Part shown: one piece after another, positions 7,053 to 11,599 of the stretch
Layout of the letters: every line of letters starts with the position of its first letter
Position numbering within the stretch: position 1 is the first letter of the stretch
From: Candidatus Woesearchaeota archaeon
Lineage (GTDB): Archaea; Nanobdellota; Nanobdellia; Woesearchaeales; UBA12501
Assembly (NCBI GenBank): GCA_014729495.1
Contig: WJJV01000051.1
Span: forward strand, 1 to 11,599
Direction of reading: 5' to 3'
Length of the DNA: 11,599 bases
Translations under genes and position numbers: made by a program
The notes under the pieces: generated by a model
Told to the model about the DNA's origin: nothing
The model's database searches: none
What the model saw: the letters and a program-made list of their open reading frames with translations, nothing else

Positions 7053-7207
7053 ATTTTTATATTGTTTTTAATCTAATTCATATATATTGAGGGTGGTTTA
7101 TAAAATTTGCCATGTGCTTCCTGAGCAGGGCGACATGCTTTTGATAAGGCTTCTAAGTCCATTATAGATATCATAATAGAAAGCTTTAAAAATAGGCCAT
7201 TTTTCCT

Positions 7208-7216
7208 GTATATAAT
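7208..7216 (+). promoter_or_regulatory. TATA box of tRNA-Pro
   Basis: GTATATAAT is centred about 28 nt before the tRNA 5' end, which would place the start at or just before G1. A second candidate, TTTAAAAATA (7185-7194), would give a leader of about 25 nt. Confidence 0.5.
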
Positions 7217-7220
7217 CACA

Positions 7221-7234
7221 TATCAGCCCTGATA
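7221..7234. promoter_or_regulatory. Palindrome TATCAG-CC-CTGATA in the tRNA-Pro promoter
   Basis: Perfect 6-bp arms with a 2-bp spacer; the arms extend to 7 bp (ATATCAG/CTGATAT, 7220-7235). It lies between the TATA box and the tRNA 5' end. It shares arms and TATA distance (about 16 bp centre to centre) with the palindrome at the aIF5A promoter. Confidence 0.5.
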
Positions 7235-7239
7235 TTCCA

Positions 7240-7341
7240 GGGGCTGTGGGGTAGCTTGGTTCAGAGCAGTATCTTGCCTGATAGCAATTATCCTTTCTGG
7301 CTTGGGACCAGAGGACCCCGGTTCAAATCCGGGCAGCCCCA
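7240..7341 (+). tRNA. tRNA-Pro (UGG) with a ~29-nt insertion in the D-loop
   Basis: The acceptor stem GGGGCTG/CAGCCCC (7240-7246/7334-7340) is perfect and is followed by discriminator A. The anticodon arm is TCTGG-CTTGGGA-CCAGA (7296-7312), with anticodon TGG at 7303-7305. The T arm is CCCGG-TTCAAAT-CCGGG (7317-7333), and the variable loop is GGAC. The D arm GGGT-AGCTTGGT (7249-7260) is interrupted: removing 7261-7289 (or 7260-7288) restores A21-TCCT-T26 and a 73-nt tRNA. The resulting G10-U25 and U13-U22 pairs also occur in other tRNA-Pro. CCA is not encoded. Archaeal tRNA introns at non-canonical sites are known, but I did not find a clean bulge-helix-bulge at this junction by eye. Confidence 0.93.
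7261..7289 (+). other. Putative D-loop intron of tRNA-Pro
   Basis: These 29 nt lie between tRNA positions 20 and 21; the boundary is ambiguous by 1 nt because T7260 equals T7289. They can form a small hairpin, TATC-TTGCCT-GATA (7270-7283 region), with GC/GC beyond a 2-nt bulge. The part GAGCA...TTGCC looks like the 3' D stem and anticodon arm of a tRNA-Gly(GCC) with one loop base missing. Splicing is inferred, not shown. Confidence 0.6.
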
Positions 7342-7352
7342 TATGACCTGAT

Positions 7353-7370
7353 TGCGTGTTTTTGAACGCA
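7353..7370 (+). terminator. Possible terminator hairpin downstream of tRNA-Pro
   Basis: TGCGT (7353-7357) pairs with ACGCA (7366-7370) around a T-rich loop (GTTTTTGA), 12 nt after the tRNA. The stem is short, so support is modest. The remainder of 7371-7499 holds only the A/T-rich promoter region of the L37Ae gene. Confidence 0.3.
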
Positions 7371-7499
7371 TTATCCACAGATCATAGAAGGCTTTTGCAG
7401 GCATGGTATTCAAGAACAGAAATCCCCTGATACAGCCCATTAAGCGATGTCAAGATTTATGATATTATGATAGTATAATCGATATATGCAAGGTGCAAT

Positions 7500-7829
7500 A
7501 TGGCAATACAAAAGAAAATAGCCTCTACAAAGAGATTCGGCGTGAGGTATGGAAGGACTGTAAAGCACAAGTTCGGTGCATTAGAGGCCAGCCAAAGAAA
7601 AAAATACAAGTGTCCTTATTGTTCAAAGCCTTCATTGAAGAGGCTTGCCGTAGGCATCTGGTACTGTGTAAAATGTAATTCAAAAATCGCCGGCAAGGCA
7701 TACGCAGTATCCAAAAGAAAGTCAGTCAAGGACATGATCTCTGACAAATCCTTAATAGAGGAAGTCCCTGAGATAGAGGAGACAGAACAGTCAGAGGACA
7801 AAGAGGAAGAGGAAGCTGTTGCAGCATGA
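7500..7829 (+). CDS. rpl37ae: Large-subunit ribosomal protein L37Ae with acidic C-terminal tail
   Basis: Zinc-ribbon protein of the archaeal/eukaryotic large ribosomal subunit (also called L43e). The 109-residue product starts MAIQKKIASTKRFGVRYG, the family N-terminus. The zinc ribbon is CPYC (C38, C41) and CVKC (C56, C59) and is followed by the usual AGKAY. Most archaeal L37Ae proteins stop near residue 70-95; here about 37 extra residues, rich in Glu/Asp (EETEQSEDKEEEEAVAA), follow, which is odd for an rRNA-binding protein. The start is supported by AGGTG 4 nt upstream. It is the first gene of a plus-strand cluster with rpoP, prefoldin beta and UPF0147, a grouping typical of archaea. Confidence 0.95.
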   Translation: MAIQKKIASTKRFGVRYGRTVKHKFGALEASQRKKYKCPYCSKPSLKRLAVGIWYCVKCNSKIAGKAYAVSKRKSVKDMISDKSLIEEVPEIEETEQSEDKEEEEAVAA

Positions 7830-7848
7830 GCTACCCTGCAGCGGAATC

Positions 7849-7857
7849 TTTATATAC
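7849..7857 (+). promoter_or_regulatory. Possible internal TATA box before rpoP
   Basis: TTTATATAC lies in the 92-nt gap between L37Ae and rpoP and could give an independent transcript with a leader of about 40 nt. Such motifs occur by chance in A/T-rich spacers. Confidence 0.3.
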
Positions 7858-7921
7858 CCTCTGCGATATCATCAATATAAATAGATAATATCTTAAGAAT
7901 AACAGAAATAACAGGTGCAAA

Positions 7922-8059
7922 ATGGTTGAGTACAAATGCTTTCATTGTGACAAGAACGTGAGTCCTGACTATCTCAGGAAGAAGGTCAGATGCCCTTATT
8001 GCGGAAGCAGGATAATATACAAGCCAAGAGGCGCAAAGACAGATGTCAAGGCCAGATAA
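7922..8059 (+). CDS. rpoP: DNA-directed RNA polymerase subunit P (Rpb12 homologue)
   Basis: Small zinc-binding subunit of archaeal RNA polymerase, needed for polymerase assembly and open-complex stability. The 45-residue product contains CFHC (C6, C9) and CPYC (C24, C27), followed by GSRIIYKPR, the signature end of Rpb12/RpoP. The length is normal for this family. AGGTG lies 4 nt before the ATG, in a leader context (AGGTGCAAAATGG) nearly identical to that of L37Ae (AGGTGCAATATGG). Its place between L37Ae and prefoldin beta is conserved in many archaea. In some of those a Pcc1-like KEOPS gene follows, but the 72-nt gap here contains none. Confidence 0.95.
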   Translation: MVEYKCFHCDKNVSPDYLRKKVRCPYCGSRIIYKPRGAKTDVKAR

Positions 8060-8131
8060 ATCAGGCCAGGTCCTTACAATAATCATTGATGATACAACAT
8101 GATATACTAATACTGCGAGGGGTTTTTCAAA

Positions 8132-8464
8132 ATGGCTGATCTTACAAAAGAACAGGAAGACAAGATAGCACAGCTTCAGATGTTTGAGCAGAATCTGCAG
8201 GGATCTCTTGTGCAGAAGCAGAATCTTCAGGCCCAGCTCATGGAGATCGAATCAGCCCTTAACGAGGTAGGCAATGCAGAGACTCCCTATAAGATCATAG
8301 GGAACATAATGGTCAGGACAGACAAAGACAGCCTCAAAAAGGATCTTGAGCAGAAGAAAGAAGTGATTGAGCTCAGGATCAAGAGCCTTGAGAAGCAGGA
8401 ACAGAACATCAAGGACAAAGCAAAGAAGACACAAACAGAAGTTCTGGAAGGAATGAACAAATGA
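8132..8464 (+). CDS. pfdB: Prefoldin subunit beta
   Basis: One of two subunits of the hexameric prefoldin chaperone, which captures unfolded proteins and passes them to the thermosome. The 110-residue length is normal for a beta subunit. Two long heptad-rich coiled-coil helices (about 5-48 and 70-108) flank the short beta hairpins. The central YKIIGNIMVRTDKDSL (53-68) matches the conserved beta-hairpin of PfdB. GAGGGG is about 9 nt before the ATG. The stop overlaps the start of the next gene (ATGA), which implies translational coupling. No alpha subunit is in the window. Confidence 0.95.
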   Translation: MADLTKEQEDKIAQLQMFEQNLQGSLVQKQNLQAQLMEIESALNEVGNAETPYKIIGNIMVRTDKDSLKKDLEQKKEVIELRIKSLEKQEQNIKDKAKKTQTEVLEGMNK

Positions 8465-8718
8465 CAATGGCAATCAATGATGACATAAAGATGCTAATCT
8501 CTTCTATAGAAGAGGTCCAGACAGACAACACAATGCCAAGGAATGTCAAAGAAAAGCTTTCAGAGGTTGTTATAATACTGAATGCAGAGGATGCAGAAGG
8601 CTCCTTGAGGATAAACAAGGCTCTTGACAAGATAGAGGAGATAGTGGATGATACAAATCTCCAGCCTTACGCAAGGACGCAGATATGGAATCTTGCGAGC
8701 ATCCTTGAGTCACTCTGA
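8461..8718 (+). CDS. UPF0147 family protein
   Basis: Small helical protein of 85 residues, conserved in archaea and of unknown function. The sequence is characteristic of the family: a helix with ISSIEEVQTDNTMPRNVKE, then SLRINKALDKIEEIVDD, then TRTQIWNL-like ARTQIWNLASILESL at the end. Its ATG overlaps the prefoldin beta stop by 4 nt, so the two are translationally coupled; this pairing recurs in archaea and suggests a chaperone-linked or housekeeping role (inference). Its last 9 bp overlap the 3' end of the convergent minus-strand gene. Confidence 0.92.
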   Translation: MTMAINDDIKMLISSIEEVQTDNTMPRNVKEKLSEVVIILNAEDAEGSLRINKALDKIEEIVDDTNLQPYARTQIWNLASILESL

Positions 8719-9201
8719 TTTCTGACTTATTATTTCATCAATATCTATCTTATCCACATCCCTGTTCAGAGTTCTCTTGTATTCAAGCAATTGGTTCTTT
8801 GGCATCATAGGCAGGTCTATGCCAAACATCCTCACTGCAACAGATTCTGAGAAGTCAATATTCTGCTTTAACCACATATTTGATTTCCTGTCAAATATAC
8901 TTGCGTCGTCAGCATTGCAGATATCCAGTCTGACACCTGCATACTCAACATCCATGTTTATCAGGTTCCACTCACTGTTCTTTGTTCTGCCAGGAGGCCT
9001 GACAACATAGTCCTCAATATCCTGCATTATCCTCTCAAAGCCATAAGAAGGGATATAGATATCAATATCATACAGCTCTCTTTCAGAACCATAAGCCTGG
9101 GCTGCAAGACCTCCTGTTATCTGGAAAGGCACATCATGCTTTCTCAATATTCCGGTTATCCATTTGATTGCTTCTTCTATGTATTGCATCTTAGATGGCA
9201 C
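8710..9201 (-). CDS. Nucleotidyltransferase-fold protein
   Basis: 163 residues. It carries the pattern of the DNA-polymerase-beta-like nucleotidyltransferase superfamily: GG at 30-31, then AAQAYGSERELYDIDIYI, in which D45 and D47 are the likely metal-binding pair, and a third acidic position in RLDICNADD (about 113-121). The substrate is unknown; relatives range from toxin-antitoxin nucleotidyltransferases to antibiotic-modifying enzymes, and no antitoxin partner is visible. The longest frame starts with GTG at 9201. An in-frame ATG at 9189 (residue 5) is equally possible, and neither has a clear Shine-Dalgarno sequence. It lies 15 nt after the MscS-like gene and is probably cotranscribed with it. 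Confidence 0.75.
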   Translation of the reverse strand: MPSKMQYIEEAIKWITGILRKHDVPFQITGGLAAQAYGSERELYDIDIYIPSYGFERIMQDIEDYVVRPPGRTKNSEWNLINMDVEYAGVRLDICNADDASIFDRKSNMWLKQNIDFSESVAVRMFGIDLPMMPKNQLLEYKRTLNRDVDKIDIDEIISQKSE

Positions 9202-9216
9202 TAGAAAATACGCTAA

Positions 9217-9804
9217 TCACTTCTTTGAACTCTTCCTTGACTTATTCTTAGCAGGCTTCTTCAGCTTGATTATCTCTGTCTTTGTAAGCACAGAATTGGG
9301 TATGTAAACAATATCACCATCCCTTGTCTCAAGCTTTGTCTCTATGAGATTTATCTCAACAACCCTGCCTTCCATGCCTTTTACCTTTATGAATTCTCCC
9401 TCTTTTATGAACTTATTCCTATAAAGGAAGAATCCTGCGAATGTGTTTGGAACAAAATCCTTTATTGCAAGTATTATGGATATTATGAAGATTATTATGA
9501 TGGCGCCTGAGAGCATCTGAAGCACAGTGGTCGTCACATTCAGCTGATTAAGCACCATTATTATGGTTATGAAGTAAATGAAGTACTTTGCTGAGACAGA
9601 TACTCCTTTCTCAAATCTTATGCTGATTCTCGCTGCATTCTTTATCATGCCGTCAATGTCAAGATCATGGAGAAGCTTGTAGATCACTCTCTCTATTATC
9701 TTTCCGATTATGATTCCTATAAGAAGTATTATGACTGCTGCAAGAAGCCTGGCATACCAGTCCTTGAAGAAGCTTATGAGGTAATTGATTATTGTCTGTA
9801 TCAT
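9217..9804 (-). CDS. Short MscS-type mechanosensitive channel
   Basis: Predicted small-conductance mechanosensitive channel that would open under membrane tension to release solutes in osmotic downshock. The 195 residues contain hydrophobic segments at about 17-42, 70-88 and 95-115. The beta domain follows, with FVPNTFAGFFLY, GEFIKVKGMEGRVVEINLIET and DGDIVYIPNSVL (IPN at 168-170), all family hallmarks. It stops right after the beta domain with a Lys/Ser-rich tail (KKPAKNKSRKSSKK), lacking the C-terminal alpha/beta cage of full-length MscS (about 280 residues). The frame is clean, so this looks like a compact natural form. GGAGATGAT lies about 11 nt before the ATG, and a TATA-like element sits near 9855-9864. 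Confidence 0.88.
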   Translation of the reverse strand: MIQTIINYLISFFKDWYARLLAAVIILLIGIIIGKIIERVIYKLLHDLDIDGMIKNAARISIRFEKGVSVSAKYFIYFITIIMVLNQLNVTTTVLQMLSGAIIIIFIISIILAIKDFVPNTFAGFFLYRNKFIKEGEFIKVKGMEGRVVEINLIETKLETRDGDIVYIPNSVLTKTEIIKLKKPAKNKSRKSSKK

Positions 9805-9912
9805 GTGGATATCATCTCCGTAGTCTGCGTCTCAAAGGTATACCAATTTTTTCTTATCATATAATCAATCAATGATTAGTTAACCAATGAATATCAGTTA
9901 ATATGAGGCACA

Positions 9913-10974
9913 TCACATCCTGTGGGCTTTCTCCCTGATCTTTCCGCAGATCACAAGAGCCTCTTCAAAATATGTCTCAACAGGATCATTATCATTCATT
10001 ATAAGTACATCTATTATCCTGCTGTTGCCTTCTGTGTCTCTTCTCAGGTTCTTGATGCTTGTCTGGCCGAACATCTCCTTCTCTGTTTTGAACATCACAT
10101 TGAGCCTGCGCTCAATCTTGTCAACAACATCAAGTATGCCCTGCTTGTCAAGGCTCTTCTCAAGATGATTGAACTGGTTGTACCATTCCTTCTTCACCTC
10201 AATGAGCTCCCTCAACAGCCTTGTTCCGCCATTGCTCTTCCTGTATACTCTTCCAACAACAGAGTTCAGTGATTTGGAGTGGCTCTCAAGACTGTGCATC
10301 AGCTTCTGTATAGGTTCATGATCCTCCTGCTGCATCTCAAGATACTCACCTTCATCTGGACTAGGTGCCTCAGGCAGCTCTGATATCTGGCCTTTTGTCT
10401 CCTCAAGCTCTTCTTCAGGTTCATCTTCCTCATCAAGATGCTCCCTGCTAAGTGTTATCCTGCTCATGAACTCAGAATACCTCAAGGCAAACAGGAATAT
10501 ATAGCTTAGGATCATGTTTAGCACAGTAAGCTTGCCTATCTCCATGCCTGCCAGCATAGGTATCTCTCCAATGCTCCCTATTATGAAGAACAGGAAGACC
10601 AGGGCTATAGGCATGAGCACCAGTGTGATGTCTGTCTTCTTCAGTTTCTCAAGAAGCACTATTGTGAGTATTATATACAATAGCGTAGGAGAGAATCCGA
10701 AGACCACAGTCTCTCCAGGCGATTTTGATGATGCGCCGACCCAGAATATGAATATTATGAATATTACAACATAGAGAATCTCGACAGCCCTGCTGACTGT
10801 CTTGGACTTCACAGTCTCCTCTTCCTTGAGAATCTCTTCAAATAGTGATTCAAGCTCATCAGCATCATGGCCATAGCTCATAAGATGCGCCTTTATGTGG
10901 TCAACAGACTGCCCAGAATCAAGCTGTTCTTTTATATACTCAATTACCTCTTTTTTTGAATGCTTTTCAGCCAT
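9913..10974 (-). CDS. Four-TM membrane protein with helical N- and C-terminal domains, function unknown
   Basis: No family is recognised in these 353 residues. Residues 1-53 form a charged helical motif (KEVIEYIKEQLDSGQS...), with the short-helix pattern of UBA/SHOCT-like modules. Four hydrophobic segments follow at about 62-82, 89-108, 116-136 and 148-167. A strongly acidic linker (about 179-223, with DEEDEPEEELEE) leads to a helical C-terminal domain (about 224-353), probably cytoplasmic, with coiled-coil character near 252-300. It has no catalytic motif that I can see and may be a scaffold or sensor. It is the gene nearest the tandem hairpin array, which begins about 100 bp upstream of its start. 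Confidence 0.75.
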   Translation of the reverse strand: MAEKHSKKEVIEYIKEQLDSGQSVDHIKAHLMSYGHDADELESLFEEILKEEETVKSKTVSRAVEILYVVIFIIFIFWVGASSKSPGETVVFGFSPTLLYIILTIVLLEKLKKTDITLVLMPIALVFLFFIIGSIGEIPMLAGMEIGKLTVLNMILSYIFLFALRYSEFMSRITLSREHLDEEDEPEEELEETKGQISELPEAPSPDEGEYLEMQQEDHEPIQKLMHSLESHSKSLNSVVGRVYRKSNGGTRLLRELIEVKKEWYNQFNHLEKSLDKQGILDVVDKIERRLNVMFKTEKEMFGQTSIKNLRRDTEGNSRIIDVLIMNDNDPVETYFEEALVICGKIREKAHRM

Positions 10975-10992
10975 AAGATGTATATTATTAGG

Positions 10993-11008
10993 TTTATATA
11001 TTTAAATT
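10993..11008 (-). promoter_or_regulatory. TATA box of the four-TM protein gene (leaderless)
   Basis: On the minus strand the sequence is AATTTAAATATATAAA, centred about 26 nt upstream of the ATG at 10974. There is no Shine-Dalgarno sequence, so the transcript is probably leaderless. Confidence 0.5.
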
Positions 11009-11071
11009 TAGTGTTTGAAAGGCATTCAAAGCAAGCAAATGATCTTAGTGGATAATCTTGAAGTTCCTTCC

Positions 11072-11115
11072 TGCCTCTCTGATAAGTTACAGGTATTATG
11101 ACATCTGAAGGCAGC
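11072..11115. repeat. Array unit 0 (decayed edge unit)
   Basis: The left half GCCTCTCTGATAAG (11073-11086) is identical to that of unit 6. The right half (GACATCTGAAGGCAGC) is diverged, leaving only GCCT/AGGC clearly paired. The spacing to unit 1 is normal, so it is the degenerate terminal copy. Confidence 0.65.
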
Positions 11116-11150
11116 TATTGACTTAAGAGGATTGTATTTCACTCCTTTTA

Positions 11151-11195
11151 TAGCCTCTCCGACAAGCACAATGAACCTGACCACGGAGAGGCGGC
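11151..11195. repeat. Array unit 1 (class A)
   Basis: Stem GCCTCTCCG/CGGAGAGGC, 9 bp perfect. The loop is 22 nt and ends CTGACCA. Confidence 0.85.
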
Positions 11196-11230
11196 GAAAG
11201 CTTTTTGTGGCTAATTATAGAGTTTACTCC

Positions 11231-11276
11231 TAGCCTCGCCAATAAGATGCTGCTAATGCTATGTTGGCGAGGTGGC
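11231..11276. repeat. Array unit 2 (class B)
   Basis: Stem CCTCGCCAA/TTGGCGAGG, 9 bp perfect, differing from unit 1 at two base pairs, both compensated. The loop is 21 nt and contains TGCTGCTA. Confidence 0.85.
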
Positions 11277-11310
11277 GAAAGTTTTAGGGAATTGTCTTAA
11301 GGTTTCTTCC

Positions 11311-11355
11311 TAGCCTCGCTGACATGCACTGCAAATCCGACCACAGCGAGGTGGC
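11311..11355. repeat. Array unit 3 (class A)
   Basis: Stem CCTCGCTG/CAGCGAGG, 8 bp perfect, with two compensated differences from unit 1. The loop is 22 nt and ends CCGACCA. It is followed by T-runs (11361-11380). Confidence 0.85.
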
Positions 11356-11393
11356 TAATGTTTTTTGTGTTTGTTTTTTATGCATTTTCTTCC

Positions 11394-11438
11394 TAGCCTC
11401 TCCGATAAGCGCAGCAGATCCGGCCACGGAGAGGTGGT
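11394..11438. repeat. Array unit 4 (class A)
   Basis: Stem CCTCTCCG/CGGAGAGG, 8 bp perfect. The loop is 22 nt and ends CCGGCCA. Confidence 0.85.
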
Positions 11439-11473
11439 GATGGATTTAAGAAGATTGTATTGCACTCTTTTCC

Positions 11474-11519
11474 TAGCCTCTCCGATACGGTGCTGCTATC
11501 CCTATGTCGAAGAGGTGGT
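11474..11519. repeat. Array unit 5 (class B)
   Basis: Stem CCTCTCCGA/TCGAAGAGG, 9 positions with one C/A mismatch on this strand, which would be a G-U pair in RNA from the other strand. The 21-nt loop shares TGCTGCTA and CTATG with unit 2. Confidence 0.85.
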
Positions 11520-11554
11520 GAGTGCTTATCTGGAAAGTTTATGTTTAGTATTCC

Positions 11555-11599
11555 TAGCCTCTCTGATAAGCGTAAAGAACCCGACCACAGAGAGGTGGC
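11555..11599. repeat. Array unit 6 (class A), at window edge
   Basis: Stem CCTCTCTG/CAGAGAGG, 8 bp perfect, with one compensated difference from unit 4. The loop is 22 nt and ends CCGACCA. The unit ends at the last base of the window. Confidence 0.85.

Larger units (their letters stand above)
11072..11599. repeat. Tandem array of covarying hairpins, ~80-bp period
   Basis: Seven units start at 11072 (decayed), 11151, 11231, 11311, 11394, 11474 and 11555, giving periods of 79, 80, 80, 83, 80 and 81 bp. Each full unit is 45-46 bp: TAGCCTC at the left, GAGG(T/C)GG(C/T) at the right, and an 8-9 bp stem closing a 21-22 nt loop. Between units are 34-38 nt of A/T-rich sequence ending in TCC. Stem pairs change between units while complementarity is kept. 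No reading frame spans the array, and the 80-bp period is not a multiple of three. The array runs to the last base of the window and probably beyond. Function unknown: structured RNA, protein-binding hairpins or recombination sites are all possible. Confidence 0.9.

Noticed and set aside
7240..7341. tRNA-Pro as a pseudogene
   Set aside because: Every arm pairs perfectly after removal of one contiguous insert, and the invariant bases (T8, A14, G18-G19, TTC, A58) are kept, so an intron is more likely than decay.
8060..8131. A Pcc1-like KEOPS gene between rpoP and prefoldin beta, as seen in some archaea
   Set aside because: The gap is only 72 nt and contains no coding sequence of that type.
11072..11599. 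CRISPR array
   Set aside because: The repeated parts are not near-identical: stems and loops vary with compensation. The intervening 34-38 nt are related to each other rather than unique, and no cas gene is in the window.
11151..11599. Integron attC cassette array
   Set aside because: No GTTRRRY/RYYYAAC core sites, no cassettes between units and no integrase in the window. Kept only as a loose analogy in the findings.

Overview
The window is archaeal. It carries genes found only in archaea and eukaryotes (aIF5A, L40e, L37Ae, RNA polymerase subunit P, prefoldin beta, UPF0147, an eRF1-type release factor). Its promoters look archaeal, with A/T-rich TATA boxes and several apparently leaderless genes, and other genes have GGTG/GGAG ribosome sites. 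Small proteins, a secreted Cys-rich protein with the S-layer-type domain common in DPANN genomes, and a shortened aRF1 suggest a DPANN lineage (Woesearchaeota/Pacearchaeota-like). That placement is inference.

Layout. 1-368 has no recognisable gene but is packed with hairpins resembling IS200/IS605-family ends, including a nested 93-nt stem-loop closed by a perfect 15-bp inverted repeat. 369-2141 (minus) is an apparent operon, aIF5A > L40e > M50 site-2 protease. 2334-3293 (plus) is a membrane-spanning protein with a cytoplasmic winged-helix domain, and 3468-5108 (plus) is a secreted Cys-rich/acidic protein. 5156-5836 (minus) is a SprT-like metalloprotease and 5913-7013 (minus) is aRF1. 7240-7341 (plus) is a tRNA-Pro(UGG) interrupted in the D-loop by about 29 nt. 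7500-8718 (plus) is a translation/transcription/chaperone cluster, L37Ae, RpoP, prefoldin beta and UPF0147. 8710-9804 (minus) holds a short MscS-type channel and a nucleotidyltransferase-like protein. 9913-10974 (minus) is a four-TM protein of unknown function.

From 11072 to the window end lies the most unusual object: a tandem array with a period of about 80 bp. It has one decayed and six full 45-46 bp units, each a hairpin with an 8-9 bp stem and a 21-22 nt loop. The stem sequence differs between units, but nearly every change is matched on the other arm, so pairing is conserved rather than sequence. The array does not behave like CRISPR, codes for nothing visible, and runs off the window edge.

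Most genes serve translation and protein quality control. Two translation promoters (aIF5A and tRNA-Pro) share a palindrome, TATCAG-N2/3-CTGATA, about 16 bp downstream of the TATA box, which may be a common operator.
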